Positions 38,828 through 50,814 of a stretch of DNA of 64,000 bases are shown one piece after another; positions within the stretch are counted from its first letter, which is position 1, and every line of letters begins with the position of its first letter. The position numbers and the translations under genes were made by a program. The notes under the pieces were generated by a model, which saw only the letters and a list, made by a program, of their open reading frames with translations, ran no database searches and was not told the DNA's origin. Location: the NCBI GenBank assembly GCA_022749755.1, contig CM040449.1, positions 14,418,363 through 14,482,362 of the forward strand, written 5' to 3'. This DNA comes from Azadirachta indica. Its lineage: Eukaryota > Streptophyta > Magnoliopsida > Sapindales > Meliaceae.

Positions 38828-39856
38828 AAAAATAAATTAGATAAATAATTTTCTAAATTCCTTGATGTATTTAAGAAATTGCATATTAACATTCCTTTTG
38901 CAGATGCGTTAGAGCAAATGCCAAGCTACGTTAAATTCATGAAGAAGATTTTATCCAACAAGAGAAAATTGGAGGAAAATGAGACGGTTATGTTAACAGA
39001 AGAGTGCAGTGCTATCTTGCAAAATAAATTACGACAAAAGTTAAAAGAACTAGGGAGTTTTACAATACCTTACACTATTGGAGCGTGTTATTTTGAAAAA
39101 GTTTTATGTGATTTAGGTGCAAGTATTAATTTAATGTCTTTTTCCGTTTTTAGAAAATTAGGACTTGGCGAAGCAAAGGCTACAACTATCTCCTTACAAT
39201 TAATGGATCGATCAATTAAGCATCTAAGGGGTGTAATTGAAGATGTATTGGTTAAAGTGGATAAGTTTATTTTTCCAGCCAATTTTATTGTCCTGAATAT
39301 GGAAGCTAATCGAGAAATTCCACTTATCTTAGGCTGGCCATTTTTAGTTACGGGGAGAACTTTGATTGATGTACAACAAGGAAAATTAATCTTACGAGTT
39401 CAAGATAAGCAAGTTGTCTTCAATGTGTTCAAAGCAATTAAGTATCCATTCGAAACTGATTGTTGTTTTCAAATTAATACTCTGGACAAGCTGGTAGCCG
39501 AAACATTCAGAAGTGAGCATCCAAATGAACCACTTGAAGCTTGTATTGTGCATACTAAATCTATCGAAGCTGAAAATGCAGAAATTGTAGAGTATGCTCA
39601 TTATTTAGGAGTTGCTCCACCTTATTCTCTTCAAAGGCAGAATTTTGAAGAACTTAATAAAAAAAATTCTCAACCATTGTCATCCACTCCTAAATTCGGG
39701 CTCAAGCCACTACCATCTCACCTTCGACATGCATACTTAGGTGAAAATTCAACATTTCCAGTCATAATTTCAGCTTCTTTAAGTGAATTTGAAGAAGAAA
39801 AAACTACTTCAAGTTTTAAGAGATCACTAGACAGCATTGGGATGGTCTATTGCTGA
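38828..39856 (+). pseudogene. Element B aspartic protease region
   Basis: The 325-codon frame (38879-39856) is the longest intact stretch in the element. It begins MHINIPFADALEQMPSYVKF, has the retropepsin catalytic motif VLCDLGASINLMSFSVF (active DLGAS) near residue 75, and IPLILGWPFLVTGRTLIDV near 150. A spacer rich in charged residues leads to RT. The frame ends at 39856 because of a frame change close to the start of RT. Confidence 0.88.
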
Positions 39857-41220
39857 TATTAAAGGTATGAGCCCTTCAATTTGCATGCACAAAATCCTAA
39901 TGGAAGAAAGTTTTAGACCAATAGTTGAGGATCAACGCAAATTAAATCCTAACATGAAAGAAGTGGTGAGGGCTAAAGTTCTGAAATTGTTAGATGCTGG
40001 AATGATTTTACCCAATTTTCGATAGTCCATGGGTAAGTCCGGTGCAAGTCGTTCCAAAGAAAGGGTGGATGACCATTGTGAAGAATGACAACAATGAACT
40101 TATTCTGACAAAAACAGTCACGGGATGGGGAGTTTGTGTTGATTATCGCAAGTTATATGATGCCACTCGCAAGGATCACTTTCCATTACCTTTTATTGAT
40201 CAAATACTAGAGAGACTTGCTGGTCATTCGCATTATTGCTTTCTATATGGTTATTCTGGGTACAACCAGGTTCCTATTGCATCAGAAGATCAAAAGAAGA
40301 CAACGTTCACTTGCCCCTATAGCACATTTGCATTTTGAAGGATGCCATTTGGTTTATGTAACGCACCTGCAACTTTTCAGCATTATATGATGGCTATTTC
40401 CTTTGACATGGTGAAGAGATTCATTGAAGTGTTTATGGATGACTTTTCGTTGTTGGGTTCTTCTTTTGATAATTGCTTGAATAACTTGGCTTTAGTTTTG
40501 TAGCGATGTGAAGAAACAACTTAGTGTTGAATTGGGAAAAATGTCATTTTATAGTTCAAGAAGGTATTGTTTTAGGTCATCACATTTCAGCAAAAGAAAT
40601 TGAAGTTGATCGAGCAAAAATTGAAATCATCAAGAAATTGCCACTGCCCACTTCTGTGAAGACTGTTAGAAGTTTTTTGGGACACACTGAATTTTATCGT
40701 CACTTCATAAAGGACTTTTCAAAAATTTCTAAACCTTTTTGCAATTTCTTGATAAAAGACACGCATTTTGATTTTTCTAATGATTGTTTGCAGGCATATA
40801 ACACTTTGAAGAAGAGGTTGATTTCTGCATCTATCATTGTGGCTCAATATTAGGATTTGCCATTTCAAACTATGTGTCATGCGTGTGATTATACTTTGGG
40901 AGCAAAAAAGTAAAGCTTTGCATGTCATTTATTACGCAAGCAAAACCTTGACGGATGCTCAATTAAATTACACTACCACAGAAAATGAGCTGTTGACTAT
41001 AGTTTTTGCATTGGACAAGTTTCGCTCTCATTTGATTGGTTCAAAATTAATAGTTTAGACTGACCATTCAACCATCAAATACTTACTTGTGAAAAAGGAT
41101 GTAAAACCAAGACTCATTAAATGGGTGCTTTTGCTGCAAGAATTTGACTTAGAGATTCACAATAAAAAAGGATCTAAAAATTTAGTTACTGATCATTTAT
41201 CTCGAATGGAACATGAAGAA
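39857..41220 (+). pseudogene. Element B reverse transcriptase and RNase H
   Basis: RT is spread over several frames. The visible motifs are MILPNF and SPVQVVPKKG near 40010-40060, GVCVDYRKLYDATRKDHFPL near 40130, and MPFGLCNAPATFQHYM after a TGA at 40336-40338. The catalytic site is VFMDDFSLLG near 40430 (FMDD in place of YxDD). After a frameshift comes HHISAKEIEVDRAKIEIIKK. RNase H follows with HVIYYASKTLTDAQLNYTTT, TENELLTIVFALDKF, and, beyond a [13 protein letters not shown]. At least six breaks are present. Confidence 0.88.
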
Positions 41221-42581
41221 ATTGAAGATGATGCAACAAGTTCAGTTAATGAAGTATTCTTAGATGAACAACTTTTCTCTTTTCAAGCATCGAATACACC
41301 TTGGTATGCTGATTTTGTGAATTATTTGGCTAGCAACATTATTCTAGCTGATTTGTCATATCAATAAAAGAATAAATTCTTTGCAGATGTCAAGCATTAT
41401 TATTGGGAGGATCCATTCTTACATAAACAATGCCCAGATCAAATAATTTGGCGTTGTTTTCCGGAAAATGAGATGGTGAGCATTTTGCGACATTGTCATT
41501 CATCAAATATGGAGGGCATTTTGGAACAACAAAAATAGCGACAAAAGTACTACAATCTAGTTTCTTTTGGCCTACATTGTTCAAGGACTCTTATTTATTT
41601 GTTGTTGCTTGTGTTTGATGTCAAAGAACTGGAAATATTTCCCAGAAAAATGAAATACCACTGAATAATATTCTTGAAGTGGAATTATTTGATGTTTGGG
41701 GGATAAACTTCATGGGTCCATTTCCATCATTTTTTTCAAATCAATACATTTTGGTGGCTATAGATTATGTTTCGAAGTGGGTGGAAGCAATGGCTGTATG
41801 CAACTATGAAGCTAAGGCTTTTACGAATTTCCTATACTAGCATATTTTAACTCGATTTGGCACTCCTTGAGCAAGCATTAGTGATGGCAGTAAACATTTT
41901 TGCAATCATCAATTTGAAGCTTTATTGGGAAAATATGGTGTCACTCATCGAATAGCTACTGCTTATCATCCTCAAACAAGTGGTCAAGTGGAGATTTCAA
42001 ATAAAGAATTAAAGATGATACTCGAAAAAATGGTCAACAATTCAAGGAAAGATTGGTCAAAAAAATTAGATGATGCATTATAGGCTTATCGCATAGCATT
42101 TAAAACTCCCATTGAAATGTCTCCATACAAGCTAGTGTTTGGTAAAACTTGTCATCTTCCAATTAAACTTGAGCACAAAGCATATTGGGCAATTAAAACA
42201 TTGAATTTTGACATGAAAGCAATAGGAGAAAAATGGTTACTGCAATTGAATGAGATTGAAGAAATTCATAATAATGCTTATGAGAATGCACAAATTTATA
42301 AGGAGCGTACGAAGAAGTGGCATGACAAGCATATTATGAGATGAGAATTTTTGGTTGGTCAGAAAGTTCTCCTTTATAATTCTCATCTTTGCCTCTTTCC
42401 AGTAAAATTACGCTCACAATGGTCTAGTCCTTTTACAATTGTTCATGTATTTCCTTATGGTGCAGTTGAAGTTCATCATGATACACAAGGAACATTCAAA
42501 GTTAATGGACAGAGGTTAAAGCATTACGTGGAGAGTGATTTTGAGCAATGTAAGACCACAATCACATTAGCTAGTGTTTGA
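41221..42581 (+). pseudogene. Element B integrase
   Basis: After a spacer with [13 protein letters not shown] and [11 protein letters not shown] comes a degraded zinc-binding part near 41380-41640 (a VACV-CQRTGN-like run). The catalytic core has [36 protein letters not shown] and [11 protein letters not shown], giving the expected D, D and E. The C-terminal part reads [27 protein letters not shown] and LRSQWSSPFTIVHVFPYGAV. The frame is broken by TAG and TGA codons (41868-41870, 42081-42083) and ends at 42581. Confidence 0.88.
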
Positions 42582-44442
42582 ATGATTTCTTTGATAAAGA
42601 ACTTGGCCTACCTGAAGATGTTAAACTTAGCGCTACTTAGGAGGCAATCTAAAGTGCAGGATAAGGAGAATATGAAATCTGCAACAATTGAATTTGATTG
42701 CCAAAATCAAGTGCTATCTTTTCCGTTTTTCTTTTCTTTATGTTTGAAGTACTTCCTTGCATTTTCACCTTTATTTGATCTATTCATTGCATAATTTTTA
42801 ATTACAAACATTGAGGACAATGTTAGATTTAAGTTTGGGGTAGAGGTTTTAGTTTTGCTTGATTTTTCTTTTCTTTCTTATTTTGGCTTTATTTTTTTTG
42901 GAGATTTTGGTATTTGTTTTTTTTTACTTTTGCTTTTGTTTGAGTTATAATAAAAAAAAAATTGTGTTTGTTTTCTATTTTTGAGTTGTTTGAGTCACTT
43001 CCTTATTTAGTTGGAAAATTTGAAAATGATTTATACATGGTCAATTTGAATTAATGAGATATTAAGTTTGATCATAATATTATCCTTGTACTAACTAGGT
43101 TTCATTGTTTATTCTCACAATTCATAAGCACTTAATGTCATGATTGATCATAATCTTAAATTGATGGATTCACATAATTAGATAATGTTATGCAAGACAG
43201 TGTAGACTCATATAACCTTAATCGTGAGCTTTTGAACCTTTGTCCTTCAATTTTGAATGTTACATGATTATTCTACATCCTTCTTGTCATCTTTTCATTC
43301 AATGATCTCATTATATTTTGTTTTGCCTAATTAACTTGATTATTCACGTTTTAAATGCAATATTGGTTGTATGACGCAAAAGAAATGATTCTAGGCCTTT
43401 TGTATTGTTTTAGCCTTTCTAGCCAACCTTATGCATGTTTTCTTAGTTAACCCTTTAAGCTTTAAAATGATCTCTATCTTTCTTAAAACCAATAACAACC
43501 AATCCCAATAGTCCATTGTCTTTATCCCTATTCCTATCCTTTGAGTTATAAATATGTGGTGTTGACATATGCCTCATAATAAATTTGGGGGTTGTTACTT
43601 GCTACGTATGTGGTTAATTGCACAATGCTTTATCAATTTGTTGCACGACAAAAAAAAAATTGTATTCATTTGTGCAAACTATGCTTTTACTGAGTAACCG
43701 AGACTTGTGCCTACGCAAACGTTGAGTTCTCGCGTCAAAAGGTGGAGTATAGTTGAAAAAAAAAATTATGGCCGAATGTCAAAAGGAATAAAAAAAAACA
43801 GAGAATAGTGTGCTTTGAAAAAAAAAAAAAGAAGAGATTTGTTAATGTATGCATACATTATTGAGTTCTTATGAGTTTGTTTTACCCATTATCTATTCTT
43901 TCTTAAGAATATCCTACCTATTGACTTCATTACAACCTTGAAAGAAAGTCTTACGTTGATTTTGTGTGTTGTATAATTAATTGGCATTTGTTGTCATGAT
44001 AATCAAGTTATTGGCATTCGCTTCATGAGATCACGATCATTAAATCAAAAATAGCGTGCTCTTTCTTTTGTATGTGAGCTTTGTTTTCCATTAAAAATTT
44101 AAACGTAACGCTTATCTCACATACTTTACAATGTTAACCCAAATTTCGAGCACTTTCTTTAAGAGTGACCGAAGTTCTAAACTTTTATGCATGCTATATT
44201 CTAATATTGTGAAGGATGACATGAGAGATAATGATCAATTACTAACCATCACACTCTACACTTGAGTATAACATATGAAGCATTGTTACTACTTGGATAA
44301 TTGATTGATTGATTGATTTTGTATCTTATTGTATTCTTGTTGACCATGAAACGATATAGTAAGGAAGCTAGTTTATGTTGTTTTTGAGTCTTTGAATTTT
44401 TCTTTTACTTGAAGACTAGCAAATGTTAAGTTTAGGGGTATT
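42582..44442 (+). other. Element B noncoding 3' internal block with polypurine-like tracts
   Basis: No env-like or other frame. It contains a palindromic AACATTGAGGACAATGTT at 42808-42825, immediately followed by AAGTTTGGGG (42831-42840). A second tract is AAATTTGGGGG (43581-43591), and a third, the likely PPT, is near 44430-44442. The middle part resembles the same block in A and C, including ATGCAAGACAGTGTAGACTC near 43190. Confidence 0.7.
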
Positions 44443-45620
44443 TGATATATCAATTTTTTTATATATATTTGTGTTTTTTCTACACAAATATTAAGAAGTA
44501 TTTTTAACATTATGTAGTCATTTTTACTTGTTTACTTTTATTTTCATTTGTTGTGCTTTTATTTACAGAAATTGAAAAAGAATTTTATTTTCTAGCCAAT
44601 TAAAATTGAAGAAGAGATTTGGGCCAAATTAAATGGACTTAATTGCATTCTTTTTAAAAAACCCAAATGAAGCCTAAAACCTAATCCTTGATTTGAAGAT
44701 AGTATGAATATAACCCTTTATTTTAGGGTTTGAGATTCTAACATGGAGGCAGCAGCTGAAAAAGGAAGTATTCTGGTTTTCTCTCTCAACTTGGAGCACA
44801 AAGGAGGAGGAAGATTACTTATTTTTCATAAAAAGAAAGAAGAGAATTAGAATCATTTCCTTCCAAATCTTTTTTTCTGTATTTTTATGTTTAGAATGTT
44901 TAATTTTTGTATAATTCTTCACTATTCAATAAGGAATTAAATTTTCTAAATTAGGGCAAAGATGTAGCCTAGTTACGAACATTTATTTTCCAGAAAATTG
45001 TGTTGTTTATGGTTTGTTATTCAATACTGAGCATTCATTATTTTGCTTAATGCTTTTGAATATTTGGCCAATATTTGATTGATTTGTGAACCATATTAAT
45101 CTGAGAAATGATTTATATGTTTTGATCTTATAATAAATGTCATGAATTATATGTTAGACAGAAATATACTACCATGATTCATGCAGAATTTAGAATAATT
45201 ATCACTGTTTTTAATGAACTTTCAATTAATTTGATTCACATAGAGATATAGTGGATTAATATGTGTAAGTATTTTTGATAAATCTTGAGAAAGATTATCA
45301 AATAAATTATAATAATTTTTTGTTAGTATTAATAATAAATTGAAACAACACAATTGAAGGAATTAAATTTTAATTGCTATGGTGAAATCTATTGCCCTAG
45401 TGTTTTAATCAATTGAAATTCACAATTTTACTTTATTAGTTTAATTTAATTTTCTGCAATTTGTTGTTAATCAAACATTAATTGAATTCTTCAAATAAAT
45501 TTTGATTAATTATCTTCGGTATTTAACAAATTAATCAATCCTCATGAGAACGATACATAACTTATCATATATTACTTGTAGTGATAACGTGCACTTGCGT
45601 TTATTAAAATCCACAATAAT
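44443..45620 (+). repeat. 3' LTR of element B
   Basis: The LTR starts TGATATATCAATTTTTTTAT and ends at about CCACAATAAT before ATAAAGCATT. It is homologous over its length to 35939-37126 with scattered differences and a few small gaps, for example near 44660. Confidence 0.9.
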
Positions 45621-45954
45621 ATAAAGCATTAGCAATTCTTGATTAAGATAACTATATCAACAATTCGGTGAAGTCAAGGCCCCAAGATTATTTTCATATT
45701 GTGTTCACACACTTGCACTATTAACTCCGTTTCTTGTTTATTTTCCTATTTTCACATTAGCAAATTTTAGTTATTACTTTATTAATTCCATTTCGCAACT
45801 CAGATTAGCTAAATCATGTCAATTTACTATAGTTATAATAATTAGTTTAAAACTCGAAAAACTCAATCTTCGTGGGTACGATAACCCCTTTTTATTATTT
45901 TACTACTTATATGATCCCGTATACTTGCGCGTTGCGTGGGCACGTAATAATATA

Positions 45955-46464
45955 TAAATTAAATTTATTGTTGGGATGATGAAAATAATATAAAATTTTC
46001 AATATATATTAAATAAATGTTATACTTATTTTCTTTAAAAGAAATTATGATCAATACATACTAATTATTACCAAGAAAAAAAGAAAAGATGTTAAGAGTA
46101 TTTTAGTATATAATTTTATCCAAACTTACTATTAGCATTTTAATTTAAATAAAATAATATTTTTAAAAATAATAAAATGAAACAAACATTTCTAAACTTA
46201 ACATTCTAATCTCAAATATATTGGAAATAATGGAGATTGAACTATAATGACGAGAAAAGAATATTTTGTTTTATTATTTTGATTAGAGGTGGCAAAACGG
46301 ACCGGCCGACCCAAGCACAGCACTGCACGACATTGTTCACGGGTCATGAAAAAAAGTCCATGGGTCATGTCATGCTATGCCGTCAACAATATTGTGCCAT
46401 GTTGGGCTAAGAAAAAAGCTTAGGGGCTACTGTTCAGCCTGTGAACAATGAAAATCAATTACTA
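45955..46464. other. Noncoding spacer between element A and fragment C
   Basis: AT-rich DNA with a GC-richer piece (46275-46460: GAGGTGGCAAAACGGACCGG, GGTCATGTCATGCTATGCCG), a style often seen in decayed DNA transposons of plants. No gene. Confidence 0.5.
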
Positions 46465-49400
46465 ACTTTCTTGTTTTGTGAGTAGCTTTTTACAAAATGA
46501 ATAAGGCATGCCAACTTGAAGTGATGAGTTATTAAGCGATAATCATAATTTTACCCTTGTACAATTGGTTTAGTTTGTTTATGTTTATAATCTATATGCA
46601 CTTCATATCAAAATTGATCTGAATCTTGATTTGATGAATTCACATAATTAGAATATTACATGCAAGATAGTGTAGACTCGTATGACCTTTTTAATGAGCT
46701 TTCGACCCTTTGTGCATTAATTCTAAGTGTTATATAACCACTTTATATCTGTTCTTGTCATCTTTTCATTTTGGTGATCACATCATGTTTATTTTGGCTA
46801 TTTATCTTGATTTTTTATGTTTTGGATGTAAGATTGATTGTACGACACATGAGAAGTGATTCTAGGCCTTTTTTGAACTGTTTGAGCCTATCTTGCCAAC
46901 CTTATACATCATTCCCTATTTAATCACCTTGAACCTCAAGTTAATCTCTTTTTCCTTCATAAAACCAACAATAACCAAACCTGATAGCTGAAATTATTGT
47001 CTTTATCCTTCTGAAAACTCTCAAGTTATCTTAAAAATATAATAATGTATGCTTTAAAATAAGTTTGAGGGTTGTTGCATGTTATTTGTGTGCTTGTTGT
47101 CAAAAAAAGCTTTATTAAAGAGAAGAAAAAGAGAAGAGAAATGAAAAAGAGAAAAGAAAAATATAAAAAGGGAAGAGAGATGCATAGCTTTAATTTTATT
47201 GAGTAATTAAGCAATGAGCACTCACGTCAAAAGCTAAAATAAAGCTAAAGAAAAAGTTATGCTTTAAAAAGAAAAGAAAGGTGAAAATAGGTGAGTAATG
47301 GTGACCTGTGTTGTTGAGTGGAATTTGGTATGTTGTCGCAGGTAACCAAAAGTAAAACCTAAACTCCTAAACAAGATACATATAGTGGTGCGAGTAAGAA
47401 TCGTTCCCACGGAGGGTATTTAGCCTAATTTTATGGCTACATGAACAAGGATTGTGGGGGTGGGGGGGGTGTGTGGTGGTTTGAATATAAGGAAAACAGT
47501 TTTAAGAAAACAACTACGGAACAATTCAAATTTGAATATCAAAATCAATCAAAAGAACAAAACATGGTTTAAGTCAACATCCACCATCGAAATTTTACAA
47601 CTAATCATCGATATTAGAATATATCAATTTACACTTTGAATATTCACTATTGGAGCTATTTCTTAGTTGTAGTTAATTAGAAAATAAGCGATCTAATTAA
47701 CCCTAACTACTAAATAACCCAAGAAAAGTTCTAAAGATTTAATTTAGTAACAGTTTTAAGAATTAGAGAGACCAATTAATCTAAACAACGCAAGCACAAG
47801 CGATTGCATTTAGTTTAGTTGAACATTCTTCCTAAGATCTAATAATTTCTAACGCAGCAAATCATTAAATCCTATTTGCTTCACAATTCAGAGGAATCAA
47901 ACAATTACGAATTTGATATCTGACTTGGCAGTAGATTGCAATGAATAATAAACTAATAGGCCTCCTAGTAATTAAATGAGACAATCATGAAAATAGGCGC
48001 AGAAGAACATTCGTTACTCAAGCATAAATTAAACAATAAGAATCAAATCAAATCTCACAGTTTTATTAATTCCGAGGCTTCCGTTTCCTTCGACCAATTA
48101 TAAAAATTTAATCACGCAGGGCCATGATGACAGTTCGAAAGAAAAATTAGAGAAGAGAAGAGAGAGAGGGGTCCTCTGTCTCATGATTTCTCCTCCCTTT
48201 TGAAAACTTTCAAAAATAAAAATATTAATTCACCTCCTAGAATTCTACCAAATCTCCTAAAATAAAAATATTCAAATTTGACTAATTAAGGAAAAATATT
48301 AAAAACAAAATAAAATCTTAATGTAAATAGGAGGGTGGTGATTTCAGCTGTAATTCCCATGCAAAAGATCTGAAAACTTTCAAAAATAAACCGCATTAAA
48401 TCCACGTATTAGAATTGTTGGCCAAGGAACATTTCAGAGCGTCAACCACACAGGTGTAGCAACTTCAAGCCCAAATTCGTCCTTGATGCAGCCAGAATCT
48501 CTCAAAACTCAAAACATGAAAGCTGTAGATCCTTTTCTTGATGTTCTACAGCATTTTGAATCATCTCAATTCGAGCTTGGATGAGAAATTTATGCCCAGA
48601 TTACGAAGCGATGTTGAAACTGTCCAAAATCCTGCAATTAGCTTCGTTTTGCACTTAATGTCTTCATTTGCATCCTAAATCAAAATATGAGAATAATGAG
48701 TACATTTAAGAACTAAATAAGCATAAAGAACTAAAAATTTAAGGGAAAAAAATATGGCATTCTGCATTCTTATCAGAATTTGAAGGTAGATGATAAAAGT
48801 ATATGTATGAAGTTCCCAAAACTTTGATTTACTTTTTACTCATTTTTTCTTGTAAATGTCTTACCCATTAGCCTTATTACAATCTAAAAGAAAAGTTCTA
48901 TGTTGATCTTGTGTGTTGTTTCATTAGTTTATATCTATTTCCATGAAAATCGAGTTAGTAATATTTCATTCATGAGATCACATCGTCATATCAAAAATAG
49001 CCTATTCTTTCAATTGTATATGAGTTTTGTTTTTTAATTAAAAATCTAAGCATAATGTTTATCTCGCGAACTTTTGAGTGTTAACTTAAATTTTGAATGT
49101 GTTTGCTTAAGAGTGACCATCTTAGCGAGATTTGAAGTTCTAAACTTCTATACATACTATGCTCTGATAATGTGAAGGATGATATGACAAATGATGATCA
49201 ATTTACGACTATCACACACTACACATAAGCATATCTTATAAAGTCCTATTAATACTTGGATAATTGAGTGATTAGGTTTGTATCTTGTTGCATTCTCATC
49301 ATCCATGAATCTGTTAAGTAAGGAAGCCAATTTATGTTGTTGAGTCTTTTAATTTTTTCTTTTGCTTCAAAACGAGCAAATGCTATGTTTTGGGGTATTC

Positions 49401-49598
49401 TAATATCTCCATTTTGCTACATAATTATGCTTAATTTATCCATCATCAGGTAGCATACTTCACAATGCTTAGTTCGTTTTCAGTGTTTTTTTTTTTTTTT
49501 AAATATTTTAATTTTATTTTGTAGGTATTGAGGTGCTTCGACAAAAAAATATAAAAACAAAGTACAAGTGCAAGTTCGCGAGCCCCTCCATTGATTTT
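46465..49598 (+). mobile_element. Fragment C of the element A family (3' internal block and LTR start), with a solo LTR inside
   Basis: Positions 46465-47325 and 48781-49400 match element A 33545-34992 along their length. Then TAATATCTCCATTTTGCTAC (49401) marks the LTR start, which continues to about 49598 before the homology stops. The left end lacks gag-pol and the right end lacks most of the LTR, so both ends are truncated. The orientation is the same as A. Confidence 0.82.
47326..48775 (-). mobile_element. Solo LTR of another gypsy-type element, minus orientation
   Basis: The 1450-bp insertion has TG...CA ends (TGGTATGTTG ... TTCTTATCA on the plus strand) and a perfect 5-bp target duplication GAATT at 47321-47325 and 48776-48780. 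Removing it restores the element A-family sequence. No coding remnant, primer-binding site or second LTR is present. In the sense direction it begins TGATAAGAATGCAG and ends CGACAACATACCA. It contains a G-rich run near 47456-47480. The short open frame at 47454-47639 lies inside this LTR and is not a gene. Confidence 0.85.
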
Positions 49599-50814
49599 GT
49601 TGGCGGTATAATAATACTGAAACTAATCGATAACTTCAATTAGCCACCATCCACGTTTAATGAACTAAAATGAGATTATAAACAATTAGTATGAATGTGC
49701 GCAGTGCTCAAGACATTCGTTGATATAAAATTGAGATCCCGTGAGAATTTAAAGGTGACAGGTTAGTTTGTGAAGAAGAGTGTATCATTGTACCTGAATA
49801 ATACTTTTAGTGTACTGTGTGACCAATACGTGCCTTATCAAATTTTCTCCAAATTTTCTCTTTTTAAGATCTACAATGTTTGCTTGACACGAGGGAATTC
49901 AAGCTGTTGACGTTCACTGGCAACTCTTGTAGGTGTCGTCTTTTGCTAACTGAGGAGGACATTTTCAAAGAAGAGAATGCACCTTTCCCCACGTGCAAAG
50001 TTTTTACCAACACCATTATGTAGTTTATAATTTTCTTGTCTATTTTAGTTTATAATTGAAACCCACGAGATTGGCGTTTTTATTATTAAAATCTCATTAT
50101 ATTTTATTTTATAAACTATCATTATTTATATGATCAACTCTTTCTAATTTTTAAATATCCTAACGAATTATTCATGCTATGACTTTGACCCAATTCCTAC
50201 TCCAATAGGCTCGAAAGTCTAAAAATACAAACTCAAGTCTCACACGTCCCGCTGGCCTGCTACATTTCGTACAGCACCGTGCCCAATCCGATCTTGTTGC
50301 TGGTGAATGTCATAAAGCCCAAAACGGCAGAAAAGGATGCCGTTTCAGAATTAATCGTTACTTAATTTACATTCGTTGCAGCAATAGCCGTAACAGTAGA
50401 AACCAAGTACATCAGTAAATGCTGGAAATGGAATTGAATTTATCAAATACTAGGATGATTGAGACATAAAAGCATTAAGCTCAACTAATTATGCCTGTTC
50501 AACCAATTCCTGTCTAAAGAAAATCTAAATTACATCTTTATAATCTAACTGGCTTACAGCCTATTAACATACAGATGATCATGAACATGATTATAATTAA
50601 ATTTATGCAGCACAACATAAACCCTCATCATATAGCCCCGTCTGGTGTTTTACGACTATACACGATCATCCTTGAAGAACGATACGAATGGATAACGTGT
50701 GACCAAATGATATTTTTCGAAGCTAATTGATCAGGTCTATTCCTTTACAAGTCTCACTTGGAAAATTAAATTATAATGACAAACCTGAAACATCTGCTTA
50801 AGTTATATTATTTT
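49599..50814. other. Intergenic DNA and 3' untranslated region of GIGANTEA
   Basis: No coding region. The part next to 50815 must be the 3' UTR of GIGANTEA; its polyadenylation site is not determined. A short inverted repeat AAACGGCAG...CTGCCGTTT-like (50322-50345) is present. This is the first non-transposon sequence after 40 kb of inserted elements. Confidence 0.6.

Larger units (their letters stand above)
35939..45620 (+). mobile_element. Athila-like Ty3/gypsy element B, nested in the 3' LTR of element A
   Basis: The element is 9.7 kb with LTRs 35939-37126 and 44443-45620 (about 1.18 kb each). The target duplication ATAAA lies at 35934-35938 and 45621-45625, and removing the element restores the continuity of A's LTR. 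The interior contains gag, protease, RT, RNase H and integrase in gypsy order, followed by a 1.9 kb noncoding block. The 5' end is TGATAT; the 3' end does not show a clear CA. Numerous stops make it inactive. The motifs (LRLFLFSLRDKAKGWLNSLP in gag; DLGASINLM in protease) are Athila-type. Confidence 0.9.
28913..45949 (+). mobile_element. Athila-like Ty3/gypsy element A, pol-deleted, host of nested element B
   Basis: The 5' LTR is 28913-30574. The 3' LTR starts at 34993, is interrupted by element B at 35939-45620, and ends at 45949. The 5-bp target duplication ATATA lies at 28908-28912 and 45950-45954. The interior (30575-34992) holds a gag remnant, a protease-like remnant and only the last codons of integrase; RT, RNase H and most of integrase are missing. 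The PBS-like TTGGCACTATTGCC and PPT-like GTTTGGGGATA next to the LTRs are Athila-type. The 5' LTR start is TAATATCT against TGATATCT in the 3' LTR. The element could only move with help, and its many stops say it is old. Confidence 0.85.
34993..45949 (+). repeat. 3' LTR of element A, split by element B
   Basis: Left part 34993-35938 (TGATATCTCCATTTTGCTAC...), right part 45626-45949 (GCATTAGCAATTC...CACGTAATA), together about 1.27 kb once B and one target duplication copy are removed. About 360 bp present in the 5' LTR are missing near 35573, where CACCATATCA runs straight into TTTATGTTTCC. Confidence 0.85.

Noticed and set aside
42582..44442. Possible env-like gene of element B
   Set aside because: Only one 70-codon frame at its start and no signal peptide, transmembrane or heptad pattern; the block is better explained as noncoding.
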